Numbered from the stretch's first letter, positions 46,798-56,213 are shown. The stretch: DNA of 56,413 bases from Pseudomonadales bacterium (GCA_019090615.1 JAHRVQ010000010.1:1-56413); one strand, 5' to 3'. A program made the numbers and translations. The notes: a model not told the origin generated them from the sequence alone.

Positions 46798-47066
46798 TAA
46801 TTAAAAACCAATAGAACCTGGCTATGGCACGCAAAATAAGCACGTATAATAAAGCGCCATCATCTCAAACTCTGGTGTAAAAGTAGAGCGGACAGTCATC
46901 TGGACAGGGTTATTTGAAAGATAATGCACTTCTATTTGAATCCAAGTATTAATAATAGTGGCTATCAATGGCTTTGCAGAATAAGCCACGCAGAATATCC
47001 AGCTGCTATAAGCCCGCCAACAATAATATCGCCAACAATAACACCGCCAACAACAGCTGATTCTAA
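46798..47066. other. 269-bp gap within the gsp operon between gspJ and gspK
   Basis: No supported gene. Near 47010-47060 short GCCAACAATAA-like repeats with 15-bp spacing occur. Read on the minus strand directly after the gspJ stop they would encode a hydrophobic Gly/Val/Ile-rich stretch, but no start codon fits. It may contain an internal promoter for gspK-L-M. Confidence 0.5.
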
Positions 47067-47948
47067 CTAGCGTATACGCGCATCAGCCCCACCTGTTCTT
47101 CCTGATGTATTTCCTCGCCCTGGCGATGGCCTTCCTTGCGCACCTGATGTCGGTCCTACAGCACCCGAAGTACTGCCAGGAGCACTGCCTGGACTGCCCG
47201 ATGTAGCGCCAGGAGTAGCGCCAGGAGTAGCACCAGCAGTCCCGCCTTTGACCGCTAGTTCAGGAAACACAAATACCTTTCTTATTTCGCCTAATTGCTC
47301 ACTAACAATAAAAATTTCTGCCGCTGCTGGTAACGCATCTAACGCATTGGTTGCGGGCCATACCTGCACTGTGCCGCCGTTCGCGTCAATCAGGCCAATA
47401 CGAAAATCTTCAATACCTGTTAGTAGCGTTTGCTCAATGGGTTCACTATCTTCGGCCCGATCCATTACCAGCCAAAAATAGCGTTTTAATTCACCATCAT
47501 CCGATAACTGATAGGCAATACGTTGCAGGCTACTACGATTTAACTGCGCCGGGTTATTCCAGCCGGCACGGCTGAGTTCCACCATATACTCACCAGATGC
47601 AACCATTAAAGCAGGTAAAAGTTCACCATATTCATCTTTAACGGGGCGCGGCACAGCCTGACTAAAGTCCCGTTGCAGGACACTAAAAGCTTTTGTAAAA
47701 GCAGAGAAATTATCCACCTGAGTCATTACACGTTCATGAGTTGTGATAACCGTGCGTAACATTTGGCTTGCACCCAGACCGATTAAGGCAAATATAGACA
47801 TAGCGACCAATACTTCTAACAGGGTGAAACCTGTCTGCGCAAATCCACGCCGAACCGGCCCCATAGCGGCTAATTTAGGTACACTTAAATGGGCAGCTAT
47901 GGATTTAGAAGCTATGGTTTTAGAAGCTATGGATGTAGACACGGGCAA
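47067..47948 (-). CDS. gspJ: Type II secretion minor pseudopilin GspJ with low-complexity tail
   Basis: Up to 293 residues. The start is unsure: TTG 47948, GTG 47942 (AGG six bases upstream) or ATG 47864; the last gives a normal 12-residue prepilin leader, MGPVRRGFAQTG|FTLLEVLVAMSIFALIG, with Glu at +5. The pseudopilin core runs to about residue 235. The C-terminus is an unusual 55-residue tail rich in Gly, Ser, Thr, Pro with ATPG repeats (12-bp DNA repeat near 47205-47240). The extra N-terminus holds a 15-bp duplication (IASKTIASKS). GspJ forms the pilus tip with GspI and GspK. Confidence 0.9.
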   Translation of the reverse strand: MPVSTSIASKTIASKSIAAHLSVPKLAAMGPVRRGFAQTGFTLLEVLVAMSIFALIGLGASQMLRTVITTHERVMTQVDNFSAFTKAFSVLQRDFSQAVPRPVKDEYGELLPALMVASGEYMVELSRAGWNNPAQLNRSSLQRIAYQLSDDGELKRYFWLVMDRAEDSEPIEQTLLTGIEDFRIGLIDANGGTVQVWPATNALDALPAAAEIFIVSEQLGEIRKVFVFPELAVKGGTAGATPGATPGATSGSPGSAPGSTSGAVGPTSGAQGRPSPGRGNTSGRTGGADARIR

Positions 47949-47949
47949 C

Positions 47950-48336
47950 CTAAAACCTGCCTATAAAACCAGCAAGTTGTGCCACTTCACGTTGTGCATC
48001 CTGGCTAGAATACACCTTAACAACGACCCGCCGCATATCTTTGTTTTCAGTTGCCTCAACCGCCAGCACCACTTCCCAGTCTCGACCTGCTAGGGTGACA
48101 GCCACGCGTTCTGAACCGATTGCTGGATAATTTTTACTAATCCGAGGTTTCAGGCGTAACTGATTAATTTGATTTTCTGCGATCCAGTAGGCCAATGTAC
48201 GCTCCTGGATAATACCTGTTTGATTCACGGCTTGCGCCGCATTACGTATTAACGCGGCTGAGACTACTGCAAAAATAGCCATCGCAATCATCACCTCAAG
48301 CAAAGTGAAGCCAGCATGTTGGGATCTATTCGTCAT
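47950..48336 (-). CDS. gspI: Type II secretion minor pseudopilin GspI
   Basis: 128 residues from ATG 48336, which overlaps the gspH end by 11 bases; an earlier ATG at 48369 would add 11 residues. The leader ends HAG|FTLLEVMIAMAIFAVVSAAL with Glu at +5, then the conserved YWIAENQINQLRL typical of GspI. It nucleates the pseudopilus tip together with GspJ and GspK. Overlap with gspH indicates translational coupling. Confidence 0.93.
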   Translation of the reverse strand: MTNRSQHAGFTLLEVMIAMAIFAVVSAALIRNAAQAVNQTGIIQERTLAYWIAENQINQLRLKPRISKNYPAIGSERVAVTLAGRDWEVVLAVEATENKDMRRVVVKVYSSQDAQREVAQLAGFIGRF

Positions 48337-48859
48337 CTTCCTGTAACCATACAATATCGCCATACCCATCTGAACGCATTGATCGGCTCAGCTCACGCCC
48401 CTGCGACAAGGTCAGTGTAAAGGGGGTTATTTCTCCACTGGACAACAACAACAATGGCGGCACACCGCCTTTATTTTTAGTATCCAGCGCAAAAGCTGAT
48501 TTTTCAATCTCCAGATCTAATTGCATCGATTCAGGTATGCTACGTTTCTGAAACGGCGCTAGCTGGTATTCAGCCCAATTTTGTTCGAATTCGTTATAAA
48601 CAAAAAATGCGTAGCTATCGCGGCTCGGTTTAAACCCAAACTCAACCGCCTGACTCAGAGATTCTTCACGGGCCAGGTCTAACAGCAGTTTTATTCTTCT
48701 GGTTTCCTGGTCAAAGTCTCCTGTCTGGGCAAATCGAGGTAGATTGGCGATGCCGATACCCGACATGATCGAGACAATAAACAGCACGATCATCAGCTCG
48801 ATCAGGGTAAACCCCTTTAACCAACGCTGCGCCTGTATCGACCTTAACCGCTTATTCAC
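48326..48859 (-). CDS. gspH: Type II secretion minor pseudopilin GspH
   Basis: 177 residues. Prepilin segment KG|FTLIELMIVLFIVSIMSGIGI with Glu at +5, then the GspH segment LLLDLAREESLSQAVEFGFKPSRDSYAFFVY. It joins the pseudopilus below the tip. Starts 9 bases after the gspG stop. Confidence 0.93.
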   Translation of the reverse strand: MNKRLRSIQAQRWLKGFTLIELMIVLFIVSIMSGIGIANLPRFAQTGDFDQETRRIKLLLDLAREESLSQAVEFGFKPSRDSYAFFVYNEFEQNWAEYQLAPFQKRSIPESMQLDLEIEKSAFALDTKNKGGVPPLLLLSSGEITPFTLTLSQGRELSRSMRSDGYGDIVWLQEDDE

Positions 48860-48868
48860 TTGCTGAGT

Positions 48869-49294
48869 CTAACCGTCAGATGAACTTAGATCTGCATCGA
48901 TGGATTCGCCGCCTTCTTTTCGATCAGCACCATACGAATATATTTCATAAGATCTGGCTTCGCTGAAATACAGATACGGCTCATCCCAGGGATCAACGGG
49001 TAACTTTTTCAGATAGCCCTCTTCATTCCAGTGTCGCGCTTCAGGAAAACCACTGGGCTCATTAACCAGCGCATCTAAGCCCTGATCGGTGCTGGGATAA
49101 ACACCATTATCCAATCGATATAATTCAAGTGCTGAACCGATTGACTCTATATCAGACTGAGCGGCAACTACCCGCGCCTGATCCGTACGACCAAAGATAT
49201 TCTGTACCACAAGGCTGCCTAAAATGCCCAGTATAACCACTACAATCATAATCTCGATGAGCGTGAAACCGGCACTGCGGTTAGTGTTTAACAT
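48869..49294 (-). CDS. gspG: Type II secretion major pseudopilin GspG
   Basis: 141 residues from ATG 49294, which has AGGTAAG about eight bases upstream; ATG 49321 is also in frame but lacks a ribosome site. Prepilin segment AG|FTLIEIMIVVVILGILGSLVV with Glu at +5, then the GspG hallmark LELYRLDNGVYPSTDQGLDALV and calcium-loop region with GYLKKLPVDPWDEPYLYFS and YGADRKEGGE. It is the main subunit of the secretion pseudopilus. Confidence 0.96.
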   Translation of the reverse strand: MLNTNRSAGFTLIEIMIVVVILGILGSLVVQNIFGRTDQARVVAAQSDIESIGSALELYRLDNGVYPSTDQGLDALVNEPSGFPEARHWNEEGYLKKLPVDPWDEPYLYFSEARSYEIYSYGADRKEGGESIDADLSSSDG

Positions 49295-49370
49295 ATTTGA
49301 CTTACCTGAAAATTGATCCATTAAAAGCGCCCGTTAGCTATCGCCACTAGTATACCTGAGTTCTACTATA

Positions 49371-49402
49371 TCCCAGCATCCCAGCATCCCAGCATCCCAG
49401 CA
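49371..49402. repeat. 8-bp tandem repeat, four copies
   Basis: TCCCAGCA repeated four times in the 150-bp gap between gspG and gspF. Confidence 0.92.
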
Positions 49403-49444
49403 CTTGACTGCTTTGTCCCTGAAAATTTTGTTCCTGAGTGCCGC

Positions 49445-50662
49445 TCAACTCACCAATTGATTCAGATTCATAATCGGTAGCAATATTGCCATAACAATCA
49501 CAAATACCGCCCCACCCATCACCAACAGCATAAAGGGTCCAAATAAACTCAGCATCAATGCCAGTATCAACTCGACATCCTGCTGCATACTTTTTGCCAC
49601 TCGAGCAAGCATATCGTCGAGTTCGCCGCTTGCTTCACCGCTAGCAATCATATGCAACATCATTGGCGGAAAATAACCACTTTGTTCCAGCGCCAGATTC
49701 AAGCTGGAACCCTCACTGACCTTCAGCGTCGCCTCGGCTACTTTTTTCTGTAACCAGCTATTACTGAGTACCTGGCCAGCAATCCGCATGGCTTCAACCA
49801 GCGGCACACCACTGGCAGACAGGATACTTAAGGTGCTCGCAAACTGTGCAGTATTCATGCCTCGACTAATCTTGGCGATTAACGGCAAATGTAATAATCG
49901 GCGATCATATTTAAGCTTAATGGTGGGCACCAACAAGGCCCGCTTGCCAGCAAAAACCAGAGCGCCGATCAGCAAAAATAACCCCAGCCCATAATTTTTA
50001 ACCAGATCACTCAGCGAAATAATAACCACCGTCAGTGTTGGCAATGCCTGGCCTGTATCAGAAAATACTTTGACAATATCAGGTACCACAAAACCTAATA
50101 AACCGGCAAGAATGGCTATGGTCAGGACAAATAAAATCACTGGATAGATCATCGCCTGTTGAACTCGAGCCCGAGATTCCTGCTGCGATTCAGTAAAATC
50201 TGCCAATCGATTCAGCACCAGGTCCAGATGCCCTGCGGTTTCACCGGCGGCAACGGTTGCGCGATATAAACCAGGAAAGGCGCGCGGATACTCGGCAAAA
50301 CTTTTTGCCAATGAAAAACCTTCCATCACCTTACCCCGCACTGACAACATCATGGCCTTGGTCCTGGGGTTCTCACTTTGTTTTGAGACGGCTAATAAAG
50401 CTTCTTCAATGGGCAGGCTGGCCGCTATCAACGTTGCCAGCTGACGCGTGATCAGCGCCAGTTCACGCACTGACAGCGATGGCTGATAAAAATTGCTAAA
50501 AAAGTTTGTGCCGGCTTTTTTTTCCCGAGTGGTTGCCACCGACAACGGAGCCAGCCCCTTATCACGCAACATTTGCCGTACCTGACGCGACGAATCGGCT
50601 TCAAGAACACCCTTTTCTTCCCGACCCTTTGGGGTCAGCGCAATGTATTCAAATGCAGCCAC
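49445..50662 (-). CDS. gspF: Type II secretion inner-membrane protein GspF
   Basis: 405 residues. Two repeated cytoplasmic T2SSF domains and three membrane helices: near 170-195 (MIYPVILFVLTIAILAGLLGFVVP), 220-240 (GLGLFLLIGALVFAG) and the C-terminal LILALMLSLFGPFMLLVMGGAVFVIVMAILLPI. Conserved FAEYPRAFPGLYRATVAAGETAGHLD and MIASGEASGELDDML are present. Start GTG 50662 shares one base with the gspE stop (TAGTG), a coupled arrangement. It is the platform protein driven by GspE. Confidence 0.95.
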   Translation of the reverse strand: MAAFEYIALTPKGREEKGVLEADSSRQVRQMLRDKGLAPLSVATTREKKAGTNFFSNFYQPSLSVRELALITRQLATLIAASLPIEEALLAVSKQSENPRTKAMMLSVRGKVMEGFSLAKSFAEYPRAFPGLYRATVAAGETAGHLDLVLNRLADFTESQQESRARVQQAMIYPVILFVLTIAILAGLLGFVVPDIVKVFSDTGQALPTLTVVIISLSDLVKNYGLGLFLLIGALVFAGKRALLVPTIKLKYDRRLLHLPLIAKISRGMNTAQFASTLSILSASGVPLVEAMRIAGQVLSNSWLQKKVAEATLKVSEGSSLNLALEQSGYFPPMMLHMIASGEASGELDDMLARVAKSMQQDVELILALMLSLFGPFMLLVMGGAVFVIVMAILLPIMNLNQLVS

Positions 50663-52149
50663 TAGTCTTCCGTTGTCACTCTAAGTACTTCATCAATTGA
50701 AGTTGTGCCGGCCAAAACCTTGGCCCTGCCGTCTTCTCTTATCCCTGGGGTGCGGCTTCGCGCCTGTTTTTCCATGGCTAACTCTGATTCACCACCATGA
50801 ATCATGCGTCGCAGCGTATCATCAATTAATACTATTTCATAAATACCCTGACGACCGCGATAACCTTCCTGGGCACACTTATCACAGCCCACTTCTCTGT
50901 ATATCTGTGGCGGATCGGCTTTATCTAACTTTAGAAACTCACATTCATAGGCATCGGCGCGATAGGGCTTACGACAATGCGTGCATAATACTCGAACCAG
51001 TCGCTGCGCCACCAGACCAACAATACTGTTACTTAATAAATACGGCTGTACACCCATGTTTTCTAACCGCGTTAATGCCCCTATCGCGGTATTGGTATGT
51101 ATTGTTGATAATACCAGATGCCCCGTTAAGCTCGCCTGAACAGAAATATCAGCTGTTTCAAAATCTCGAATTTCACCCACCATCACCACATCAGGGTCCT
51201 GTCGCAAAATAGCCCGCAACCCCTTGGCAAAGGTCATTTCTGCTTTGGCATTTACCTGGGTCTGACCAATGCCTTCAACGTCATACTCAATTGGGTCTTC
51301 AACTGTCAGAATATTTCGCGAGCGATCATTAAGCTGATCAAGGCAGGCATACAGGGTAGTGGATTTACCTGAGCCAGTTGGACCCGTGACCAGAATGATC
51401 CCGTGCGGCTTTTTAACCAGTTGTTGCATAGACGTCAGGTTTTCGGCGCTCATACCCATATTCTTTAAATCACGCCGCCCTTCCTGTTTATCGAGCAAAC
51501 GCATTACCACGCGTTCGCCGTTACTTGCCGGGATGGTTGATACCCGCACATCAACTTCCTTACCACCCACGCGTAAAGAAATACGGCCATCCTGTGGCAA
51601 ACGTTTCTCTGCGATATCAAGCTTGGCCATCACCTTAATTCTGGACACCAGCAATGGTGCCAGTGCGCGCCTGGGGCTAACCACCTCACGTAATACCCCA
51701 TCAACACGAAACCGTACTACTAGCCGAGTTTCATAGGTTTCTATATGTATATCGGACGCATCAACTTTAATGGCTTCTGTGAGCAGGCTGTTGATCAATT
51801 TAATGATTGGCGCATCGTCTTCCTGCTCAAGTAGATCACCAGTATCCGGAATAGCATCTACCAGGCTATCAAGATCCATTTCTTCACCTAAGCCCTCAAT
51901 CATCTGCATCGCTTCACCAGAATCATCCTGATAGGTAAGCGACAGATGTCGATCGAAGGTTGCCACATCAACTTCTTTACAGGCAAAAGAAGCCCCAATA
52001 AACCGACGTATTTCAGCCATCACCTGTGGGCTCATACCCGGTTTAAAAACCACCTCTCTTGGCGTTTCATCATTACGCGGCAACAGCAGTACCCCATGCC
52101 TTTTAGCAAAGGTGAAGGGTAAACGCCGGTTTAAATCCATTTGACTCAT
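50662..52149 (-). CDS. gspE: Type II secretion ATPase GspE
   Basis: 495 residues. N1E-type domain, then the ATPase with Walker [10 protein letters not shown], Asp box [14 protein letters not shown], Walker [17 protein letters not shown] and His box [13 protein letters not shown]. The four-Cys zinc element is CTHC and CDKC about 40-50 residues apart. It powers pseudopilus assembly from the cytoplasm. It is the first gene of this gsp set; gspC and gspD, which usually come before it, are absent here and must be elsewhere. A promoter candidate lies 48-75 bp upstream. Confidence 0.97.
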   Translation of the reverse strand: MSQMDLNRRLPFTFAKRHGVLLLPRNDETPREVVFKPGMSPQVMAEIRRFIGASFACKEVDVATFDRHLSLTYQDDSGEAMQMIEGLGEEMDLDSLVDAIPDTGDLLEQEDDAPIIKLINSLLTEAIKVDASDIHIETYETRLVVRFRVDGVLREVVSPRRALAPLLVSRIKVMAKLDIAEKRLPQDGRISLRVGGKEVDVRVSTIPASNGERVVMRLLDKQEGRRDLKNMGMSAENLTSMQQLVKKPHGIILVTGPTGSGKSTTLYACLDQLNDRSRNILTVEDPIEYDVEGIGQTQVNAKAEMTFAKGLRAILRQDPDVVMVGEIRDFETADISVQASLTGHLVLSTIHTNTAIGALTRLENMGVQPYLLSNSIVGLVAQRLVRVLCTHCRKPYRADAYECEFLKLDKADPPQIYREVGCDKCAQEGYRGRQGIYEIVLIDDTLRRMIHGGESELAMEKQARSRTPGIREDGRAKVLAGTTSIDEVLRVTTED

Positions 52150-52196
52150 ATTCTTATCTAATCCCGTTTATAGATAAAACACCTATCCAGTTGATA

Positions 52197-52224
52197 ACTA
52201 TAGACTAATAAGCCTTGTTTCCAA
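52197..52224 (-). promoter_or_regulatory. Candidate sigma-70 promoter for the gsp operon
   Basis: Minus-strand TTGGAA (52224-52219) and TATAGT (52202-52197) are separated by 16 bases, 48 bases before the gspE start. Confidence 0.5.
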
Positions 52225-52487
52225 ACTTGTTAGAGGCGACAACAGCCTGTTTCTCAAGGCAAGCTTAGTTGCCCGATCACCAGATAGAAAGCCCTAAAGG
52301 TTAGAAAACGCAGACTATAAAATAGCCAGTAACATAACAGACCGTCACCCAAAGGCAGGACACAGCCAGGGCGGCAAATGATTCTACCTGATAAACTTTA
52401 TATTACTAAATTGGGCGCGACTAAACTCAGTATAACTAACGGTTTGCTGGCTGCCGGAGCAGATTTATGTTGCAGCGGTGATACCAT

Positions 52488-52523
52488 CAGTAACCCAGCC
52501 AGTAACCCAGCCAGCAACCCAAC
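52488..52523. repeat. 12-bp tandem repeat, three copies
   Basis: CAGTAACCCAGC twice and CAGCAACCCAAC once, noncoding, just beyond the 3' end of the amidotransferase gene. Confidence 0.9.
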
Positions 52524-52528
52524 CAGCG

Positions 52529-53302
52529 TCAGGACATGCCGACTGACTGCCCCAGCTTAAATACCCGCAATTCCTTGCTGGCCATTTTTTGCCAGTTTTC
52601 ATTTGAGGTCAACGGTTCCGTGGCAACAACAGTGACAACATCGTCTGGGGTGGTATGGTCAGCAAAGTTCACTTCGATATCAGCATCAAGTAGTTTAGCT
52701 TCACCAAACGGCGCGCGTCTGGTCAACCAATGCAGGCTGGTACTGCAATGCGCGTAAAGCACTGCAGAGTCGCTCATCAATATATTGAACACGCCTAAAG
52801 AGGACAAATCAGATATTAACTCACGAATAAATGACTGTAATGTTTTAGGGTTTTTTTGGCCTTTTGGAAATCGTTGCCGAATTTGATCAAGTAACCAGCA
52901 AAAAGCGTATTCGCTATCTGTGGTACCGACCACCTGATAAAAATTTAACGGTCTTTTTTTTATCCCTTTCAATTGGCCATTGTGAGCAAAGGTCCAGACT
53001 TTACCCCAAAGTTCACGGGAAAAAGGATGAGTGTTTTCAAGGCAAACTCGGCCTCGGTTGGCCTTGCGAATATGGCAAATAACATTGGTACTTTTTATTG
53101 AGTAGCTCTGCATAAAACGCGCAATTTCCGAATCTGCGCTGGCACCTGGGTCATGAAAGGCACGATATCCAGCACCCTCGTAAAAAGCCATGCCCCATCC
53201 GTCACGGTGTGGGCCAGTGGCACCACCGCGCCGCATTAAACCCGCAAAACTGAAACAAATATCCGTCGGGACGCTAGCGCTCATACCAAGAAGTTCACAC
53301 AT
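52529..53302 (-). CDS. Class II glutamine amidotransferase, YafJ type
   Basis: 257 residues. Cys2 directly after the initiator Met (MCELLGM) is the N-terminal nucleophile. Other Ntn-amidotransferase landmarks are GPHRDGWGMAFYE, HIRKANRGRVCLENTHPF, TFAHNGQLKG and VGTTDSEYAFCWLLDQI. The enzyme would release ammonia from glutamine or hydrolyse a related amide; YafJ substrates are not settled. It has no synthetase domain, and the neighbours do not suggest a pathway. Confidence 0.92.
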   Translation of the reverse strand: MCELLGMSASVPTDICFSFAGLMRRGGATGPHRDGWGMAFYEGAGYRAFHDPGASADSEIARFMQSYSIKSTNVICHIRKANRGRVCLENTHPFSRELWGKVWTFAHNGQLKGIKKRPLNFYQVVGTTDSEYAFCWLLDQIRQRFPKGQKNPKTLQSFIRELISDLSSLGVFNILMSDSAVLYAHCSTSLHWLTRRAPFGEAKLLDADIEVNFADHTTPDDVVTVVATEPLTSNENWQKMASKELRVFKLGQSVGMS

Positions 53303-53413
53303 TGGGTGTCATTAATTATCCCTGCTTTGCAACAAGATTATGGCTGACCACTGATAATAGTACATTTGCCTCCTGGCATTACCTTCAATACCAATCATCT
53401 GTAAAATAGCGCG

Positions 53414-54571
53414 TTAGCGCTGCGCAAACAAAGTTGATAATTGCTCCGCTGCGATTGACCGATCATAACGTTGCGCGTCTATTTTAGCCTGTTTAGCGAT
53501 TGACGCCCGAAGCTGCGGGTTGTTGATCAACTGGATTAGTGCCTCGCGCCATTGATCATCAGTTGTTGCCAGCAAGCCGTTACTGCCATGTTGTATCTGC
53601 TCTGCGCAAACACCAACCGGCGATGAAATACAGGCAATACCAAGTGCCATATACTGGATATTTTTGAACCCACATTTACCCCGAGTAAAACGATTATCCG
53701 CCAGTGGATTAATGCCTATGTCGAAGCCACACAGATCCTGCAATTCGTGTTTCAACTGCCAGGGTTTAGTGGTGATATATGGATGATGAAAATTTTTTTC
53801 GATACCAACAAGTTCAATTCGTAGGTGCTCATACTGAGCCAGCAATTGTTTTAACAAGGGCATTTTTTCTTCAATGAAACTTGCAGTGCCCGGTCCGCCG
53901 ATCCAGCCAATAACAATTTTCCTGGCTTTTGTTGAGGTGTTTTTTGTGGTCAGTTTTTGTGTCGCTAATTGTTTCTCTGCGGCGGCGGCATTGTATGCGG
54001 CCAGATTCACGGTGGTGGGAATAATTTCAACTTTCGGATTATAGTCTTTCGCATAGTCAGCAAGATTGGCATTGCCAACAATCACCTGATCAGCCAGTCG
54101 AACTAGCTTTCTGGTTCGATAAGCATTCATTTTTAAAGGCGCAAGCCATTGGTTGACGGCTGTATCTGGGTTAATAAATATGGCGTCATCAAAATCGTAA
54201 ACAACTCGTTTACCCGCCCACCTGGCTATAGTTTCTAACCACGGGGGACCAAAGGGCGCGATATTTCGATGAATAAAAACCACGCGGGAATGATAAAGGG
54301 CTGCAAAATATGCAGGCAAAAACATCAGCAGATCAATCACCAGGCTGGCGATTTTTTGGGGTATCAAACCTTGCTTGTCTTTGAGTTGATAAGACCGTTC
54401 GGATAAAAACGATAAATGTCTAACTTGATAATGGGCACACCAACAAGGTATAAAGTCAATAGCACGAAGGCGGGAACTGGCGCCGGAGACAGGTTCTGGC
54501 GTGATTATCAACAATCCCGGTTTGGCTTGACTATTCATCGATTTAAAAATGCACCTATTTTGAGCAGGCAA
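53414..54571 (-). CDS. Glycosyltransferase, GT4-like (group 1)
   Basis: 385 residues from ATG 54571, or 374 from ATG 54538 (MNSQAKPGLLII), which better matches the usual Rossmann start. N-terminal domain has PVSGASSRLRAIDF and VVFIHRNIAPFGPPWLE. The hinge is at KARKIVIGWIGGPGTASFIEEK, and the C-terminal nucleotide-sugar domain has CGFDIGINPLADNRFTRGKCGFKNIQYMALGIACISSPVGV, a variant of the GT4 EX7E region with Lys-Cys-Gly-Phe-Lys. It presumably adds a sugar in surface polysaccharide synthesis, but stands alone, with no polysaccharide locus in view. Confidence 0.88.
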   Translation of the reverse strand: MPAQNRCIFKSMNSQAKPGLLIITPEPVSGASSRLRAIDFIPCWCAHYQVRHLSFLSERSYQLKDKQGLIPQKIASLVIDLLMFLPAYFAALYHSRVVFIHRNIAPFGPPWLETIARWAGKRVVYDFDDAIFINPDTAVNQWLAPLKMNAYRTRKLVRLADQVIVGNANLADYAKDYNPKVEIIPTTVNLAAYNAAAAEKQLATQKLTTKNTSTKARKIVIGWIGGPGTASFIEEKMPLLKQLLAQYEHLRIELVGIEKNFHHPYITTKPWQLKHELQDLCGFDIGINPLADNRFTRGKCGFKNIQYMALGIACISSPVGVCAEQIQHGSNGLLATTDDQWREALIQLINNPQLRASIAKQAKIDAQRYDRSIAAEQLSTLFAQR

Positions 54572-54618
54572 GTATTTTAGTCGGTATTTTTCATGGATTG
54601 CAAAAACATCCTGACCGG

Positions 54619-55010
54619 TTATTCACCGCCCACACTTAACCGGACTAACCGGACACGCGGTTTGCCCGCATTCGGCTTTCCGATGTTCTTCTTCCCTAAA
54701 CATGCACACCTTTCCAGACTGCAGTAGTTGAGACTGTTAACGATCACATCAATCGGCACGGGGGTCATTTGCCGGCGAGTGAAGTGCTTGATTCTCAGCT
54801 TTAGCCAACCCATTGCTTTGTCAGATGGCTCAACCAGTGGAAAATTCCTTCTGGACCGGGCGCCTTGACAAGGCCAGCGCTAAAACCTAAAAATTCAAAC
54901 CGCGCCGCACGGGCGTCCCTGATTTGCGTCTTCTCCTGCTTAAGCTTGAGATCAAGCCGTTCCAGGATGGCCTGCAAAATTGCAAAGGGTCGCGCTGTAT
55001 CTCTAGCGCA
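54619..55010 (-). pseudogene. Decayed group II intron reverse transcriptase/maturase, C-terminal fragment
   Basis: The minus strand around 54990-54890 encodes ILERLDLKLKQEKTQIRDAR followed by RFEFLGFSAG, the segment that follows the YADD active site in group II intron RTs (LGL..EKT.I.DAR...FLGF). That frame stops at TAA about 54810. A different frame from 54813 continues with the maturase-like GWLKLRIKHFTRRQMTPVPID and VNSLN, ending at 54619. The two parts are out of frame, and the RT active site and N-terminus are missing, so this is a remnant. It lies just behind intI; group II introns of class C often target integron attC sites (known biology), so the location is telling. Confidence 0.75.
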
Positions 55011-55053
55011 CAGGATATTTACTCTGGCACTTTACTTCGACCCCAAAAATTTT

Positions 55054-56034
55054 TCAGGTATCTATTGGGCTTATTACAGGTCGCTGAAGTTGTTTAACTA
55101 CGTGAGTATAAATTTCGGTGGTTTTGACATCGGAATGACCGAGGAATTCTTGAATAGTACGAAGATCGTATCCAGCTTCTAAGAGTCGTGTAGCAAAGCT
55201 GTGTCGGAACGTGTGGCTGCTCGCGTGCTTATGAATATTTGCCTTACGAATTGCGACTTTAATCTTTCTCTGCACCGTTTGAGAATAGAGATGATGGCGC
55301 CGCAACTCACCTGTACGCGGGTCGGTAGACAATTTAGATGCAGAAAACAAGTACTTCCAGGCGAGTGATTTGGAAGCCGCCGGATATTTTCGTTCCAAAG
55401 CATCCGGCATAAAAACGCTTCCGACGCCGTTAAGAAGATCTTCTTCATGTCTTAAGCGAGTCAGCGCTATAGCTTTAGCAATCTCTGATTTCAAGGATGT
55501 GGGTAAAATAGTTACACGATCCTTATTGCCTTTACCGCTTCTAACTAGCAGCTGATTCATGCCAAAGTCGACATCCTTTACTCTTAATCGAAGGCATTCA
55601 GAAATCCTTAAACCTGATCCATATAAGATTTGTGCAATGAGCTTGTCAAAACTCAGCAATTGGTCAATAACGGACAATGCTTCTTCATGTGTAAAGACCA
55701 CTAGGATTTTCGCAGGACGTCGTGCATAGGTGTATTTTAAGCTAACCTCACGTTGCAAAAATTGCCTGTAGAGGAAAATTAATGCGTTTAAAGCTGTTTT
55801 TTGAGTGTTTGCTGAGCAGTTTCTACGCACTGACAGGTGATCTAGAAATGATTCAATGTCTCTGTCATTTAATTCTTCTGGGTGCCTAAACTTGTGAAAA
55901 CGAATAAAACGCACCACCCAACCTACATAGGTCTTTTCTGTTGCGTAGCTGAGATTATTCGACCTAATGTGCTGACGAAACCGATCAACAAACCGAATTG
56001 GCCTGGCCGGAATAATGGGAGCGATACCTTCCAT
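55054..56034 (-). CDS. intI: Integron integrase IntI (tyrosine recombinase)
   Basis: 326 residues; ATG 56034 has AAGGTG eight to nine bases upstream. N-terminal SAM-like core-binding domain (SYATEKTYVGWVVRFIRFH). The catalytic domain has Arg in YGSGLRISECLRLRVKDVDF, then SGKGNKDRVTILP, HTFRHSFATRLLEAGYDLRTIQEFLGHSDVKTTEIYTHV with the HxxR, late His and Tyr nucleophile. The IntI-only insert is present: VFMPDALERKYPAA...STDPRTGELRRHHLY, which separates integron integrases from XerC/D. All catalytic residues are intact. It catalyses attI x attC recombination to capture cassettes. A LexA box lies 21 bases upstream of the start. Confidence 0.95.
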   Translation of the reverse strand: MEGIAPIIPARPIRFVDRFRQHIRSNNLSYATEKTYVGWVVRFIRFHKFRHPEELNDRDIESFLDHLSVRRNCSANTQKTALNALIFLYRQFLQREVSLKYTYARRPAKILVVFTHEEALSVIDQLLSFDKLIAQILYGSGLRISECLRLRVKDVDFGMNQLLVRSGKGNKDRVTILPTSLKSEIAKAIALTRLRHEEDLLNGVGSVFMPDALERKYPAASKSLAWKYLFSASKLSTDPRTGELRRHHLYSQTVQRKIKVAIRKANIHKHASSHTFRHSFATRLLEAGYDLRTIQEFLGHSDVKTTEIYTHVVKQLQRPVISPIDT

Positions 56035-56054
56035 GGGATCAACACCTTACTTAA

Positions 56055-56074
56055 TACTGTTTTTTTATACAGTA
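56055..56074 (-). promoter_or_regulatory. LexA (SOS) box upstream of intI
   Basis: TACTGTTTTTTTATACAGTA fits CTGT-N8-ACAG with conserved flanking TA and TA, 21 bases before the intI start. SOS control of integron integrases is known from Vibrio and class 1 systems. Confidence 0.92.
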
Positions 56075-56213
56075 TAACAATATGGTTAAGAACTCAATAG
56101 ATGCGCCCAGTTCATCGGCCTATGCCGCTTTTCATTCACGAAAATTATTCAAACGTCATAAGGTGTTGATTTACCGCACTTTATTTCCTCACCAAATCCA
56201 TACATAGAGGTAT

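Larger units (their letters stand above)
52150..52528. other. Intergenic region, 379 bp, upstream of the gsp operon
   Basis: No supported gene: a 60-codon frame at 52378-52560 is largely repeat sequence. It holds a gsp promoter candidate (52197-52224) and a 12-bp tandem repeat (52488-52523). Confidence 0.5.

Noticed and set aside
46990-47066. Hydrophobic Gly/Val/Ile peptide after the gspJ stop
   Set aside because: No start codon with a ribosome site; the composition comes from 15-bp repeats.
54865-55182. 105-codon plus-strand frame across the intron remnant
   Set aside because: Opposite strand of the intI end and the RT remnant; no similarity seen.
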